Origin: Marinobacter santoriniensis NKSG1
GTDB taxonomy: Bacteria; Pseudomonadota; Gammaproteobacteria; Pseudomonadales; Oleiphilaceae
Assembly: GCF_000347775.1 (NCBI RefSeq)
Contig: NZ_APAT01000008.1
Location: 1 to 64,000 of the forward strand
DNA: 64,000 nucleotides
Direction of reading: 5' to 3'
In this document: piece after piece, positions 45,928-54,634 of the stretch
Layout: every line of letters starts with the position of its first letter
How positions within the stretch are numbered: the first letter of the stretch is position 1
The notes under the pieces: generated by a model
Database searches by the model: none
Told to the model about the DNA's origin: nothing
Seen by the model: the letters and a program-made list of their open reading frames with translations, nothing else
Program-made: the position numbers and the translations under genes

Positions 45928-46878
45928 TCAGGCGCGGGCGGCAAAGGTTGCCATGGCGAATTCGGCCCGTTCCTGCGGCGTAAAGTGGGGGCGCTTGAGT
46001 TTCTCGATGGTCTTCAGGCGTGGGAGTAGCCCCTGTCCGTTCGCCATCTGTATTGCGAGCCCCGGCCGGGCGTTCAGTTCGAGGAGCAGGGGGCCTTCGT
46101 TGGCATCGACCACCAGGTCTACGCCCATGTAACCCAGTCCGGTGGCTTCGTAGCATCGGGCTGCCATCTCGAGCATCAGATCCCAGTCGGAAATCTGGAT
46201 ACTCTCCAGCGCCAGCCCGGTATCGGGATGAAGAAGGGCCGGGCGATTGAACTGAACGGCGTTGAGACTCCGGCCGGAACCGAGGTCGAGGCCGACACCA
46301 ATCGCACCCTGATGCAGGTTGGCCTTGCCATCGGAAGCGGTGGTGGCGACCCGAAGCATGGCCATCACCGGATAGCCGCGGAAAACGACAATCCGGATAT
46401 CCGGCACACCCTGGTGGGAATAACGGGCAAGGCCGGGCTCGGATTGCACCAGGCTCTCAACGATGGCGACATCGGGTGTGCCTGCCAGTGAGTAAAGACC
46501 CGCCAGAATGTTGGTCAGGTGACGCTCCAGATACCCTGCATTCACCCGGACACCGGAACCCTTGATGTATTCGTCGCCGTCGCGTCCGGTAATGACGGTG
46601 ATGCCTTTGCCTCCGGAGCCTTTGGCAGGTTTGATGGCAAAGCCGGCGAGATCCTCGGCCATTTCACGGAAATGCGAGATTTCATGCTGATGACGAACGA
46701 CCTGGAGGAGCCTGGGGGTTTTCACTCCGTATTCGGCGACCACCAGCTTGGTCTTGAGCTTATTGTCCACCAGAGGGTAGGAGGCACGCTCGTTATACCG
46801 CGCGATGTAGTCCACATTGCGCCGGTTCATGTTGAGCATGCCCAGCCGGTTCAGTGCCCGAGGTGAAATCCAGCCCAT
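45928..46878 (-). CDS. ATP-grasp alpha-L-glutamate-ligase-like protein
   Basis: A 316-residue RimK-related ATP-grasp enzyme: FAIKPAKGSGGKGITVITGR (about 81-100) binds nucleotide, and the metal-binding end is GVDLVVDANEGPLLLELNAR with PGLAIQ (about 256-281). It would form an amide bond between an acid such as glutamate and an acceptor peptide or protein. It is the last gene of a three-gene operon with the transglutaminase-7TM and retropepsin-like genes (gap of 1 bp to the former). This trio recurs in marine and plant-associated gammaproteobacteria; as I recall it has been tied to osmotolerance in pseudomonads. Confidence 0.87.
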   Translation of the reverse strand: MGWISPRALNRLGMLNMNRRNVDYIARYNERASYPLVDNKLKTKLVVAEYGVKTPRLLQVVRHQHEISHFREMAEDLAGFAIKPAKGSGGKGITVITGRDGDEYIKGSGVRVNAGYLERHLTNILAGLYSLAGTPDVAIVESLVQSEPGLARYSHQGVPDIRIVVFRGYPVMAMLRVATTASDGKANLHQGAIGVGLDLGSGRSLNAVQFNRPALLHPDTGLALESIQISDWDLMLEMAARCYEATGLGYMGVDLVVDANEGPLLLELNARPGLAIQMANGQGLLPRLKTIEKLKRPHFTPQERAEFAMATFAARA

Positions 46879-46879
46879 C

Positions 46880-48397
46880 TCAGTCGTATACCTTCATGGG
46901 TGAAAAGCGTCGCAGTTCGGTCAGCTTGTAGCCGGTGTACTGACCCATCAGCAGAATCAGTCCCAGGATTACCAGGTGCAGCTCCGGGAAGTTGAACGTC
47001 AGATGGCCTGAGAGAGGCGCGCTCATCAGCAGATAGGCGCACACTGCGACAAACAGGCTGCCGGTGCCCTGGATCAGGACCTCGCGAACCCCTTCTTCTT
47101 CCCACAGAATGGACATGCGCTCGATGGTCCAAGCGATGATGACCATGGGGAAAAAGGTGACCGTCATGCCGGTATTGAATCCCATCTGATAGCCAAAGAC
47201 AGAGAGGCCGGCGGTGATGAAAATTACCAGTATGATGAGCGCGGAAATCCGGGAGACCAGCAAAAGGTTCAGACTCGACAGATAGCCCCGCATCAGGAGG
47301 CCGATCGCAACAATCGCCACAAAGGCGATTAGTCCCGGAATGAGCGCGGTTTGTACAAAGGCCACGGCAATCAGAACGGGCATAAAGGTGCCGGAGGTTC
47401 TTATGCCGATGAGCATGCGCATGAAGGCCACCACGAAGGCTCCAAGTGGAAGCAGCAGCAACAGCCGGAACATGCTCTGCTCTTCGATGGGTAACTCGTA
47501 GAAGCCGAGGTAACCAAGACTGTTGGACTTGGACTGCATCGTGGCCAACTGGAGGGCAGGCACGGTCTGCCGAAGCATGGAAAAGCTTACCCGGGAATTG
47601 TCGCCACCGACCACATCGAGGAGGGAAGCGGATCCTTCCCGCCAAAGCAGGAGGTTGTCCGGCAGTCCCTGTTCCCCGGTTTTCGGATCAAAGGTCAGCC
47701 AGCGGGACCCATTATAAATCTGCAGGAACGGCATGAGCTGTTGCCGGCGCCGGGCGTCCTCCAGCCTGAGCCCGTCGGCCGTCCGTGCCGGTATGCCCGC
47801 GTGGTTGAGCATCTTGACGAGAAGCGAGATATTATCACCCCCGGAGGCAAGCAGGGCCGTGTTCTGGTTGGCGCCGTCCGGCCGCATCAGCCTGATCACT
47901 TCCCGGGTCATGCTTTCCGGGGTGCTGGAACGTTCCCTTGCCTGATCGAGAATTTCACGCACAGCGGTGGCCTGGGGTTCTTCCCAGAAAACGTCGTGGG
48001 CCCTGGGCTTGCGTGAGGAGAGATCGGGGCGATCGCGATCCGACGGCACAAACTGGGCTTTGAAATACAGGGTCTGTGGCCCGACGACGTCACGTTTGGT
48101 CCATTCCGCTCGCCGATTGCCGTTCTTGCCCACGATGGAGAAGCCGTAACCGGGCGAAGCCGCCTGCTCCGAAATGATGCTGAAACCGGGCGGTTGTTCC
48201 GGGACGTTGAGGCTGGCAAGAACGGGACCGTTGTTGCTGTCAAAATCAATCCGGGCTTCGACCATCCAGACCGGCCTCTGTTCGCCGGCCAGCCAGGGAA
48301 TACCCAGCTCCATGTGACGCCAGATCGCCAGGGCAATGCCGGCGCCGATCAGGAGCAGTACGGCAACGTAAAACGGGATACGCGACGGATTGGTCAA
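46880..48397 (-). CDS. Inactive transglutaminase-like protein fused to seven membrane helices
   Basis: A 505-residue protein: one N-terminal membrane anchor (about 8-26), a periplasmic transglutaminase-like domain (about 40-240, containing LVKMLNHAGIPARTADGLRL where an active enzyme would carry catalytic Cys, His and Asp in order), and seven C-terminal helices (about 310-495). The family is described as catalytically inactive. It probably senses or binds a peptide outside and signals to the ATP-grasp ligase inside. Its first codon overlaps the retropepsin gene stop by four bases. A start at ATG 48397 is natural in this coupled operon. Confidence 0.87.
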   Translation of the reverse strand: MTNPSRIPFYVAVLLLIGAGIALAIWRHMELGIPWLAGEQRPVWMVEARIDFDSNNGPVLASLNVPEQPPGFSIISEQAASPGYGFSIVGKNGNRRAEWTKRDVVGPQTLYFKAQFVPSDRDRPDLSSRKPRAHDVFWEEPQATAVREILDQARERSSTPESMTREVIRLMRPDGANQNTALLASGGDNISLLVKMLNHAGIPARTADGLRLEDARRRQQLMPFLQIYNGSRWLTFDPKTGEQGLPDNLLLWREGSASLLDVVGGDNSRVSFSMLRQTVPALQLATMQSKSNSLGYLGFYELPIEEQSMFRLLLLLPLGAFVVAFMRMLIGIRTSGTFMPVLIAVAFVQTALIPGLIAFVAIVAIGLLMRGYLSSLNLLLVSRISALIILVIFITAGLSVFGYQMGFNTGMTVTFFPMVIIAWTIERMSILWEEEGVREVLIQGTGSLFVAVCAYLLMSAPLSGHLTFNFPELHLVILGLILLMGQYTGYKLTELRRFSPMKVYD

Positions 48398-49191
48398 GAA
48401 TCGTCTCCGTTGGGCTGGGTCAGCTTGGCCGGGAGTTCGGTCGCGAACTCCTTCCCGACATCGATAAGCATCACGTCTCGCAGGATATTGCGACCGATCA
48501 GAACCTCGTAATCCAGATCGCTGCGGTCCGCCAGTGTAAACTCGGCGACCTGCTTGTGGTCGCCAATCGCAAACTGCAGTTCAACGACCACCCGGTGTTC
48601 GGACTCATCGGCGCTGGCCTGAACAATGCGTACCCGACGCGCGACTTCCTTCTCCAGTGTCACAAACTGGTCGGTTCCCGGCACGGGCACGTCGAACCGC
48701 ACAAAATTGCGCCCGTCGCGTTCGAAACGGGTGATGTTGCGTGCGTCGATGGAGGACGTCTCGGCGCCACTATCGATGCGTGCGGTGTAAACCTGGTTGG
48801 CGTTGGCAAGGTAGAACTTTTCAAGTTCGCCTACGATCAATTTGCCATTCAGATGGGCAGCCCGGCCGAGATCTTCCGGTTTCGGGCAGGCGGTTCGTGG
48901 CTGAACCGGTGGGCATGAGGGCTTCTTCACCTGTTTGGCGATGGCGTTCAGAATGGTTTCGGTCGACGCATCCTGGCGTTCGATGAGTTGTTGCTGGCGG
49001 GCCGCTGCATTGCCTTCCATGGTCACCAGGGTTGCCCGCTGTGACTGCACCGAGTTGCTGAGGCCTCCCAGGTTGCTCTTGGGCACCATCAGATAGCGGT
49101 TAGCGGTGCACCCGGCGAGGAGAAGGCCGGCTGTCGCCAAGATCAGAACACGAGAAAACGTAAAACCAGCCGGTGAGTGACTGAACCCCAT
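48394..49191 (-). CDS. Retropepsin-like (RimK-associated) aspartic protease, lipoprotein
   Basis: A 265-residue lipoprotein candidate (signal about 1-27, lipobox LLAGC) with a C-terminal retropepsin-like domain. The motif ARIDSGAETSSIDARNI (about 136-152) is the single aspartic active-site loop, and such proteins act as dimers. Start is taken at ATG 49191 because it gives a standard lipoprotein signal with CAGGGG upstream; an ATG at 49230 is also in frame. It is the first gene of the three-gene operon. A protease, an inactive transglutaminase sensor and a ligase together suggest cell-envelope protein or peptide processing under osmotic stress. Confidence 0.85.
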   Translation of the reverse strand: MGFSHSPAGFTFSRVLILATAGLLLAGCTANRYLMVPKSNLGGLSNSVQSQRATLVTMEGNAAARQQQLIERQDASTETILNAIAKQVKKPSCPPVQPRTACPKPEDLGRAAHLNGKLIVGELEKFYLANANQVYTARIDSGAETSSIDARNITRFERDGRNFVRFDVPVPGTDQFVTLEKEVARRVRIVQASADESEHRVVVELQFAIGDHKQVAEFTLADRSDLDYEVLIGRNILRDVMLIDVGKEFATELPAKLTQPNGDDS

Positions 49192-49333
49192 GAAAACCCC
49201 TGAGACGGCAAAGTGTGGAACCCTGGACATGAAGCCACTATGGTTCTCTGCCTGAACGATATTAATAAGGAGCGGAATTATACATTAACCACACCGTATA
49301 GTGGCTTTACAGTTGGTTAACCGGAGAAGGGCG

Positions 49334-49726
49334 TCACTTATTGAGCAGGGGGCCTTCGCCAAGATCGGTCTCGTGGCGCAGGTATTCCTGGATAACCGGT
49401 GAGCAGTTGAGGTAGAAAAGCAGCAGCTCCCTTTGCACATCCTGATCCTGAATGCGAACGGCAAAGCTGATCATGTCCCGGATGGCGTCGTCGCCTTCCT
49501 GGATTGAGTCCGGTTTCGCAACCTGTTTGCCATAGCGTTGCTGAAGCAGCCGGGTCAGGCGCTCAAGATGGAATTCGCCGGTGTGGGTGATGTGCGGCAG
49601 AATCCGGAAACCGTCGGGAAAGGATTTGTCCCCGTAACCGTAAATATCGTCGACAGAAGCGGAGTCGCTCGCACGGCTCGGCTGCCAGAGTTCAGCCCCC
49701 AGTTTTCGCCACAGCGTTTTCAACAT
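49334..49726 (-). CDS. Hypothetical protein, 130 aa
   Basis: I do not recognise the family. The product starts MLKTLWRKLGAELWQPSRAS and ends with a helical acidic part (RELLLFYLNCSPVIQEYLRH). It has no signal peptide and is probably cytoplasmic. ATG 49726 has only a weak GGA upstream; TTG 49747 would add seven residues. It is transcribed alone, away from rmuC, with a gap of about 265 bp between the two. Confidence 0.6.
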   Translation of the reverse strand: MLKTLWRKLGAELWQPSRASDSASVDDIYGYGDKSFPDGFRILPHITHTGEFHLERLTRLLQQRYGKQVAKPDSIQEGDDAIRDMISFAVRIQDQDVQRELLLFYLNCSPVIQEYLRHETDLGEGPLLNK

Positions 49727-49992
49727 GTGCTTCAGTCCACGGTTCAACGATCAATCTGCACCGGACGGCCCTCAAGACCGATTATTCCGGAAGCATATAC
49801 TGTCCCTTTTAGTGGATATTACGGGGTGCGTCCAGACCCGGATTCACATTGTCCGATATTTTTACAAATCTTGCGGTGACCCTCGCAGTGTTCGTGTGAC
49901 CTGTCGATACCAGCGCACAACGGTGGTTGCATACGTTAAACTGTATTCAATTCAGCGGTTTTGTTGTCTGTTACCGTAAGGAGCCATCAGAA

Positions 49993-51426
49993 GTGCCCGA
50001 AAACCTGACTCAATGGATCGTGTCTCATCCGGAGCTGTCTTCCGGCCTGACAATGCTTCTGGTTATGCTCGCGGGCGTTCTGGTGGTCGTTTGCGGTTTT
50101 CTGGTTCGGAAAGCGGGTCGATGGCGGTCGGTGGCTCATGCCGCCGAAGCCCGACTGGTGGCCGCCGAATCGGATCTGGAAGGGAAGACCCAGTGGATTG
50201 CGAGACTGGAGGAGGATCGGGAAGAACTTCGGGTTCGCACGGAACGTTTGTCCGGTGAGTTACACAACGTTCAGGTGACCATTCGGGAACAACAGGTCAT
50301 GCTGGAGAGCGAACGTCGCAGCGCCTCCGAGAAACAGGCAATGCTTGAAAGCAACCGGGATGCCCTCAAGCAGGAATTCGAGAATCTCGCCAACCGGATT
50401 TTCGAGCAGAAGCAGGAGCGGTTTGCGCAACAGACGCGCTCCAACCTGGATACCCTGCTGAATCCGTTCCGCGATCAGCTTCGGGATTTCCGGAAACGGG
50501 TGGAGGATGTCTATACCACCGAGACCCGTGACCGCCAGGCATTACGTAGTGAAATCAAATCACTGCAGGAACTCAATCGCCAGATTACCGAAGAGGCCTC
50601 CAACCTGACCCGGGCGCTCAAGGGCGACAAGAAGATCCAGGGCAACTGGGGCGAGCTCATCCTGGAACGTGTGCTGGAAAAATCAGGGCTGCGAAAAGGG
50701 GTAGAGTACGAAACCCAGGGCAGTTTCCGGGACGGCGACCATCAGCTTTTTCGACCCGACGTGGTGGTGCATTTGCCGGATAACCGTAATCTGGTGGTGG
50801 ATTCGAAGGTTTCATTGCAGGCTTATCAGGAGTGGGTGGGCAATGAGGACGAAGAGGCTCGGGAGGCCGCGCTGAAAAGACATGTTGAGGCGGTTAGAAC
50901 GCATATCCGGACGCTGAGCGAAAAGGACTACAGTCAGTTGGAAACGCTGCATTCGCCGGATCTGGTCCTGCTGTTCATGCCCATCGAACCGGCCTTTGTG
51001 GCGGCATTTCAACAGGACGAGAACCTTTTCGCAGAAGCCTTTGACCGAAAGATTATTGTGGTGACACCGACCACGCTTCTGGCAACGCTGCGCACCATCG
51101 AAAACATCTGGCGTTATGAGCGTCAAAGCCAGAACGCCCGCATGATCGCGGACCGTGCCGGCGCCGTTTACGACAAGTTGCGGGTATTCGTGGAAGCCAT
51201 GGAGCGTCTGGGCAGTCAGCTGCAGACGGCGCAGGGCTCCTACGATGCGGCGATGAATACCCTGACACGGGGAAGAGGTAATCTGGTCTCCCAGGCGAAC
51301 CGGTTTGTGGAACTCGGCGTTCGTGTGAAGAAAGAGCTTCCACGGGGAATCCTGGACCAGGCCGAAGTGGACGCGGACGAGGCAGAGCCGGAAACGGCAG
51401 TCGACGCGGATAACCAGCAGGAGTAA
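49993..51426 (+). CDS. rmuC: RmuC-family DNA recombination protein
   Basis: A 477-residue RmuC homologue. An N-terminal membrane helix (about 15-38) is followed by a long coiled coil (about 50-200) and the RmuC nuclease-like domain (about 205-440, with IQGNWGELILERVLEKSGLR and FRPDVVVHLPDNRNLVVDSK). E. coli RmuC limits inversion at short repeats. GTG 49993 is chosen because AAGGAG lies 9 nt before it; the longer frame from 49927 has no support. It ends with an acidic tail. It precedes a small exported protein by 5 bp. Confidence 0.9.
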   Translation: MPENLTQWIVSHPELSSGLTMLLVMLAGVLVVVCGFLVRKAGRWRSVAHAAEARLVAAESDLEGKTQWIARLEEDREELRVRTERLSGELHNVQVTIREQQVMLESERRSASEKQAMLESNRDALKQEFENLANRIFEQKQERFAQQTRSNLDTLLNPFRDQLRDFRKRVEDVYTTETRDRQALRSEIKSLQELNRQITEEASNLTRALKGDKKIQGNWGELILERVLEKSGLRKGVEYETQGSFRDGDHQLFRPDVVVHLPDNRNLVVDSKVSLQAYQEWVGNEDEEAREAALKRHVEAVRTHIRTLSEKDYSQLETLHSPDLVLLFMPIEPAFVAAFQQDENLFAEAFDRKIIVVTPTTLLATLRTIENIWRYERQSQNARMIADRAGAVYDKLRVFVEAMERLGSQLQTAQGSYDAAMNTLTRGRGNLVSQANRFVELGVRVKKELPRGILDQAEVDADEAEPETAVDADNQQE

Positions 51427-51431
51427 GAGGT

Positions 51432-52292
51432 ATGGCAGTAAAATCGGCGAAGATTCAGGGGCTGGTCAGATCGGCAGCTCTGGTAGCCCTGCTCGTGGCA
51501 GGTCAGGCGCAGGCTCTGCCACCGGAGCATGAACTGCGCCGGTTGATGCTCGCCACCGAGGAGGCTGTTGATAACGGCAAATGGGATCAGGCCGGGGAAT
51601 ATCTCAACCGGCTGCAACAGATGGACATCGAAAAGCCCGCCGATTACAACTTCTTCCGTGGCCAGGTCATGCTCAAGTCCGGTCATCTCAACGAGGCTCA
51701 GGCAGCGCTCGAAGCCTATGTGACCAAGGCCGGCGCAAAAGGTGAGCACTACCAACGGGCGCTGGAGCTGATTACCGACGTGGAGCAGGCCCGGAAACAG
51801 AAGGCAGATTCTGCGCAGGTCGCAGGCAATCAACCGGCCAAGAAGATCGCGGTGATCGAGCCGGCGGGCCATCAGAGTATCGACGCGCTGCGTAAACTTT
51901 ACCTGGCCAAAAGTGACCGGGAGGCGTTGCTGATTCACCTTAATGGCCTTCTGGATCTTGCAGGCTGGCGATCGGATAAAGGCGTTGTGCGCACCGACAA
52001 GCCAGCGGATATCGCGTACCGGGTGACCGCTTCGGACAGTGTGCTCACCTTTCAGGAAATCCGCCGGAATGACGATGATCGTCTGGTCCGGACCACCCAG
52101 AGCCTGAAAGTCTATGGCGTGAACCCGATGATTCAGTGGGGCTGTGAGGCGGCCGTTTCCACCTGCTGGGTCTACGACCCCCGGGATGGCTCGCGACTGA
52201 TGCAGCTGGCCTTTGATCGTGAGCGTGCCGGTGAAATCGCTCACACTCTGGGGCAACTGGTTAAATTGTTACAGGCGCCCAAGAAATCCTGA
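51432..52292 (+). CDS. Hypothetical exported protein with TPR-like N-terminal part
   Basis: A 286-residue protein with a signal peptide (about 1-29, VAGQAQALPPEH). The next about 100 residues (LMLATEEAVDNGKWDQAGEY, NRLQQMDIEKPADYNFFRGQ, LNEAQAALEAYV) have the spacing of TPR-like helix pairs. The C-terminal half (about 145-280) is beta-rich with two cysteines (QWGCEAAVSTCWVYD) and unknown. It is probably periplasmic. AAGAGG precedes the ATG and it follows rmuC by 5 bp, so the two are likely co-transcribed. Confidence 0.75.
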   Translation: MAVKSAKIQGLVRSAALVALLVAGQAQALPPEHELRRLMLATEEAVDNGKWDQAGEYLNRLQQMDIEKPADYNFFRGQVMLKSGHLNEAQAALEAYVTKAGAKGEHYQRALELITDVEQARKQKADSAQVAGNQPAKKIAVIEPAGHQSIDALRKLYLAKSDREALLIHLNGLLDLAGWRSDKGVVRTDKPADIAYRVTASDSVLTFQEIRRNDDDRLVRTTQSLKVYGVNPMIQWGCEAAVSTCWVYDPRDGSRLMQLAFDRERAGEIAHTLGQLVKLLQAPKKS

Positions 52293-52299
52293 CCTGTAG

Positions 52300-53331
52300 C
52301 TACCGGTCCGGGCTGCTACGTTCGCCTTCCCGATAGGCGCCAGGCGTCACACCGGTCCATTTTTTGAAGGCGCGGTGAAAGGTGGAGGGCTCAGTAAAGC
52401 CCACCTTCGCCGCGATGTCGTTGATGGCCCATTCCTGACGGCTCAGGTAGTAGATGGCCATGTCCCGCCTCAACAGATCCTTGATCTCCTGAAACGACGT
52501 GTTCTCCTGCTTCAGGCGCCGGCGTAGCGTTTGGGGGCTGGTGTGCAATTCCGCGGCAATGGACTCGAAGTCCGGCAGTGGCCTCGAAAAATCCCGTCCG
52601 ATCAACGCCCGGATCCGGCCTGTCCAGGTGTTGCTTTCATCCGGCCGGGACAACAGGTCGGCGGGCGAGGTTTTCAGGAACTGGTGCATCTCCGGCTGGT
52701 CCCGGATGACCGGTGCTGACAGGAATCGCTTGTCGAAGGTCAGGGCTGTTTCACGGGCTTCGAAGCGCAGTGGGCAGTGAAAGATATGACGGTACTCATC
52801 ACCGTGATCCGGCCTGGAATAATCGAACTCGGCGCAGTCCAGTTCGACCGGTTGGCCAATCAGCCAGCTTCCCAGACGATGCCAGATCACCAGGATGCTT
52901 TCCCGGAGGAAGAAGGATGGATCGAAAATGTCGCCTTCGATTCTCAGCACCAGTCGGGCGGTTTCCTCACCGACTTCCAGTTCCATGGTGACCATGGGTT
53001 CGAACAGGCGCGAGAACTGATAGGCCCGGCGGTAGACCGCTTCAAGGGTCGGGCAATCGATCACCAGGGCACCCATGGTGGCGAAGGTGCCCGTTCTCGC
53101 CTTCCGGGGACCCATGCCCATGAACTCATCTCCGGTCCGGTTCCAGAGAATCTGCATCAGCCGGCTGAACTGGTCGCTGCTGACCCTGGCCATTTCGATA
53201 CGAAGCAGGTCCGGGGAGATTCCGGCGTCCCTCAACATCGCGCGGGTATCCAGGCCCTGGGCTTCGGCCCCGACCAAAGCCGCCTGTACAAAATGTCTTG
53301 AGACCGTCAGGTTGGACATCGTGCTCGCCAT
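52300..53331 (-). CDS. AraC-family transcriptional regulator
   Basis: A 343-residue regulator with an N-terminal Arabinose_bd-type ligand domain (about 20-205) and a C-terminal AraC helix-turn-helix (about 240-335: LHTSPQTLRRRLKQENTSFQ, then EWAINDIAAKVGFTEPSTFH and KKWTGVTPGAYR). This class often responds to fatty or aromatic compounds. It is divergent from the CaiB-type gene at 53499, which it probably controls. It is read convergently against the TPR-like gene with 7 bp between. Confidence 0.88.
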   Translation of the reverse strand: MASTMSNLTVSRHFVQAALVGAEAQGLDTRAMLRDAGISPDLLRIEMARVSSDQFSRLMQILWNRTGDEFMGMGPRKARTGTFATMGALVIDCPTLEAVYRRAYQFSRLFEPMVTMELEVGEETARLVLRIEGDIFDPSFFLRESILVIWHRLGSWLIGQPVELDCAEFDYSRPDHGDEYRHIFHCPLRFEARETALTFDKRFLSAPVIRDQPEMHQFLKTSPADLLSRPDESNTWTGRIRALIGRDFSRPLPDFESIAAELHTSPQTLRRRLKQENTSFQEIKDLLRRDMAIYYLSRQEWAINDIAAKVGFTEPSTFHRAFKKWTGVTPGAYREGERSSPDR

Positions 53332-53498
53332 TTCATGAAAACGAAACCCATCATAAGAGCCCGACCGAACAATGCAACTGCACCAGTGCCACCAAGCTGG
53401 CAGATTTGGTCAACAGGAATGAGGGAACCGGCAGTTGGCCTGTCTGGCAAAACCGGTAGCATGAAGAATCAGCGAATACCGACAAAAAGGAGAAAATA

Positions 53499-54557
53499 AT
53501 GTCAGGCCCCCTGAGTTCACTGAGAGTCCTGGATTTCAGCACCCTGTTACCCGGGCCGTATGCCACCATGCTGCTGGCGGATATGGGGGCTGAGGTGCTG
53601 AGGATTGAGGCGCCGGATCGGGTTGATCTCACCAAGGTCATGCCGCCGTTCGATGGCACATTCAGCACCGCGTTCTCCTATCTGACCCGGGGCAAGGAAA
53701 CGCTCAGCCTCAACCTGAAGGAAGACGGCGCGGCGGATCGTATCAAAGAACTGGTCAAGGACTACGATGTGGTCGTGGAGCAGTTCCGACCGGGTGTCAT
53801 GGATCGGTTGGGCATTGGTTACGAAACCCTCAAAGCGATAAACCCGGCTCTGATCTACTGCTCGATTACGGGTTATGGCCAGACCGGACCCTACCGGGAT
53901 CGCGCCGGACACGATATCAATTATCTGTCGATTGCCGGGGTCTCCAGCCATTGCGGCCGCGCGGACAGCGGCCCACCCCCGATGGGCATCGAGATTGCTG
54001 ACGTTGCAGGCGGATCCCACCACGCCGTCATGGGCATCCTCGCCGCCGTTATCCAGCGTCAGCAGACCGGGGAGGGGCAGTTCGTGGACATCAGCATGAC
54101 CGATGCCGCCTTTGCCCTGAATGCCATGTCAGGCGCCGCATGCCTGGCTGGCGGTATTGAGCAGAAGCCGGAAACCGGCCTGCTTAACGGCGGGTCCTTC
54201 TATGATTACTACCAGACTCGGGACGACCGCTGGTTGTCCGTGGGCAGCCTGGAGCCCCAGTTCTCGGCTCGGCTGTGTGACACGCTTGGCCTGTCGGAGA
54301 TGAAAGGTCTGGCGCTCAGTCAGAAGCCCGCAGACCAGAACGCCTTGAAAGAGGCCATAGCCGGAAAGGTCCGGGAAAAGGATTTGGCAGAATGGCAGTC
54401 CATCTTCGCGGAGCAGGATGCCTGTGTTGAGCCGGTGTTGACCATTTCAGAAGCGGCAGAGCATCCGCAGCTGAAAGCAAGGGGAATGGTGATTGAGGTG
54501 GATCGCGGGGATGGGGAGCTGCAGCGGCAGTTGGGGTGTCCGATACGATTTGTTTGA
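53499..54557 (+). CDS. CaiB/BaiF-family CoA-transferase or alpha-methylacyl-CoA racemase
   Basis: A 352-residue family III protein, shorter than typical transferases (about 400) and the size of alpha-methylacyl-CoA racemases. It has LRVLDFSTLLPGPYATMLLA at the N terminus, SITGYGQTGP (about 120-129) and RAGHDINYLSIAG (about 134-146). The histidine in GHDINY is the racemase active-site residue, and the partner aspartate is in MGIEIADVAGG (about 163-173). Epimerisation of 2-methyl-branched acyl-CoAs, as in isoprenoid breakdown, is therefore plausible. It sits opposite an AraC regulator and ends before a strong terminator. Confidence 0.85.
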   Translation: MSGPLSSLRVLDFSTLLPGPYATMLLADMGAEVLRIEAPDRVDLTKVMPPFDGTFSTAFSYLTRGKETLSLNLKEDGAADRIKELVKDYDVVVEQFRPGVMDRLGIGYETLKAINPALIYCSITGYGQTGPYRDRAGHDINYLSIAGVSSHCGRADSGPPPMGIEIADVAGGSHHAVMGILAAVIQRQQTGEGQFVDISMTDAAFALNAMSGAACLAGGIEQKPETGLLNGGSFYDYYQTRDDRWLSVGSLEPQFSARLCDTLGLSEMKGLALSQKPADQNALKEAIAGKVREKDLAEWQSIFAEQDACVEPVLTISEAAEHPQLKARGMVIEVDRGDGELQRQLGCPIRFV

Positions 54558-54584
54558 AACGCGTAATTCTCCGGATCTGAAACG

Positions 54585-54617
54585 AAAAAAGGCCCCGGCA
54601 AATGCCGGGGCCTTTTT
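54585..54617. terminator. Bidirectional terminator
   Basis: GGCCCCGGC (54591-54599) and GCCGGGGCC (54604-54612) form a 9-bp GC stem, flanked by six A and five T. It separates the CaiB-type gene from the convergent lipase gene. Confidence 0.92.
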
Positions 54618-54634
54618 GTAGGTCATTGACCCCT

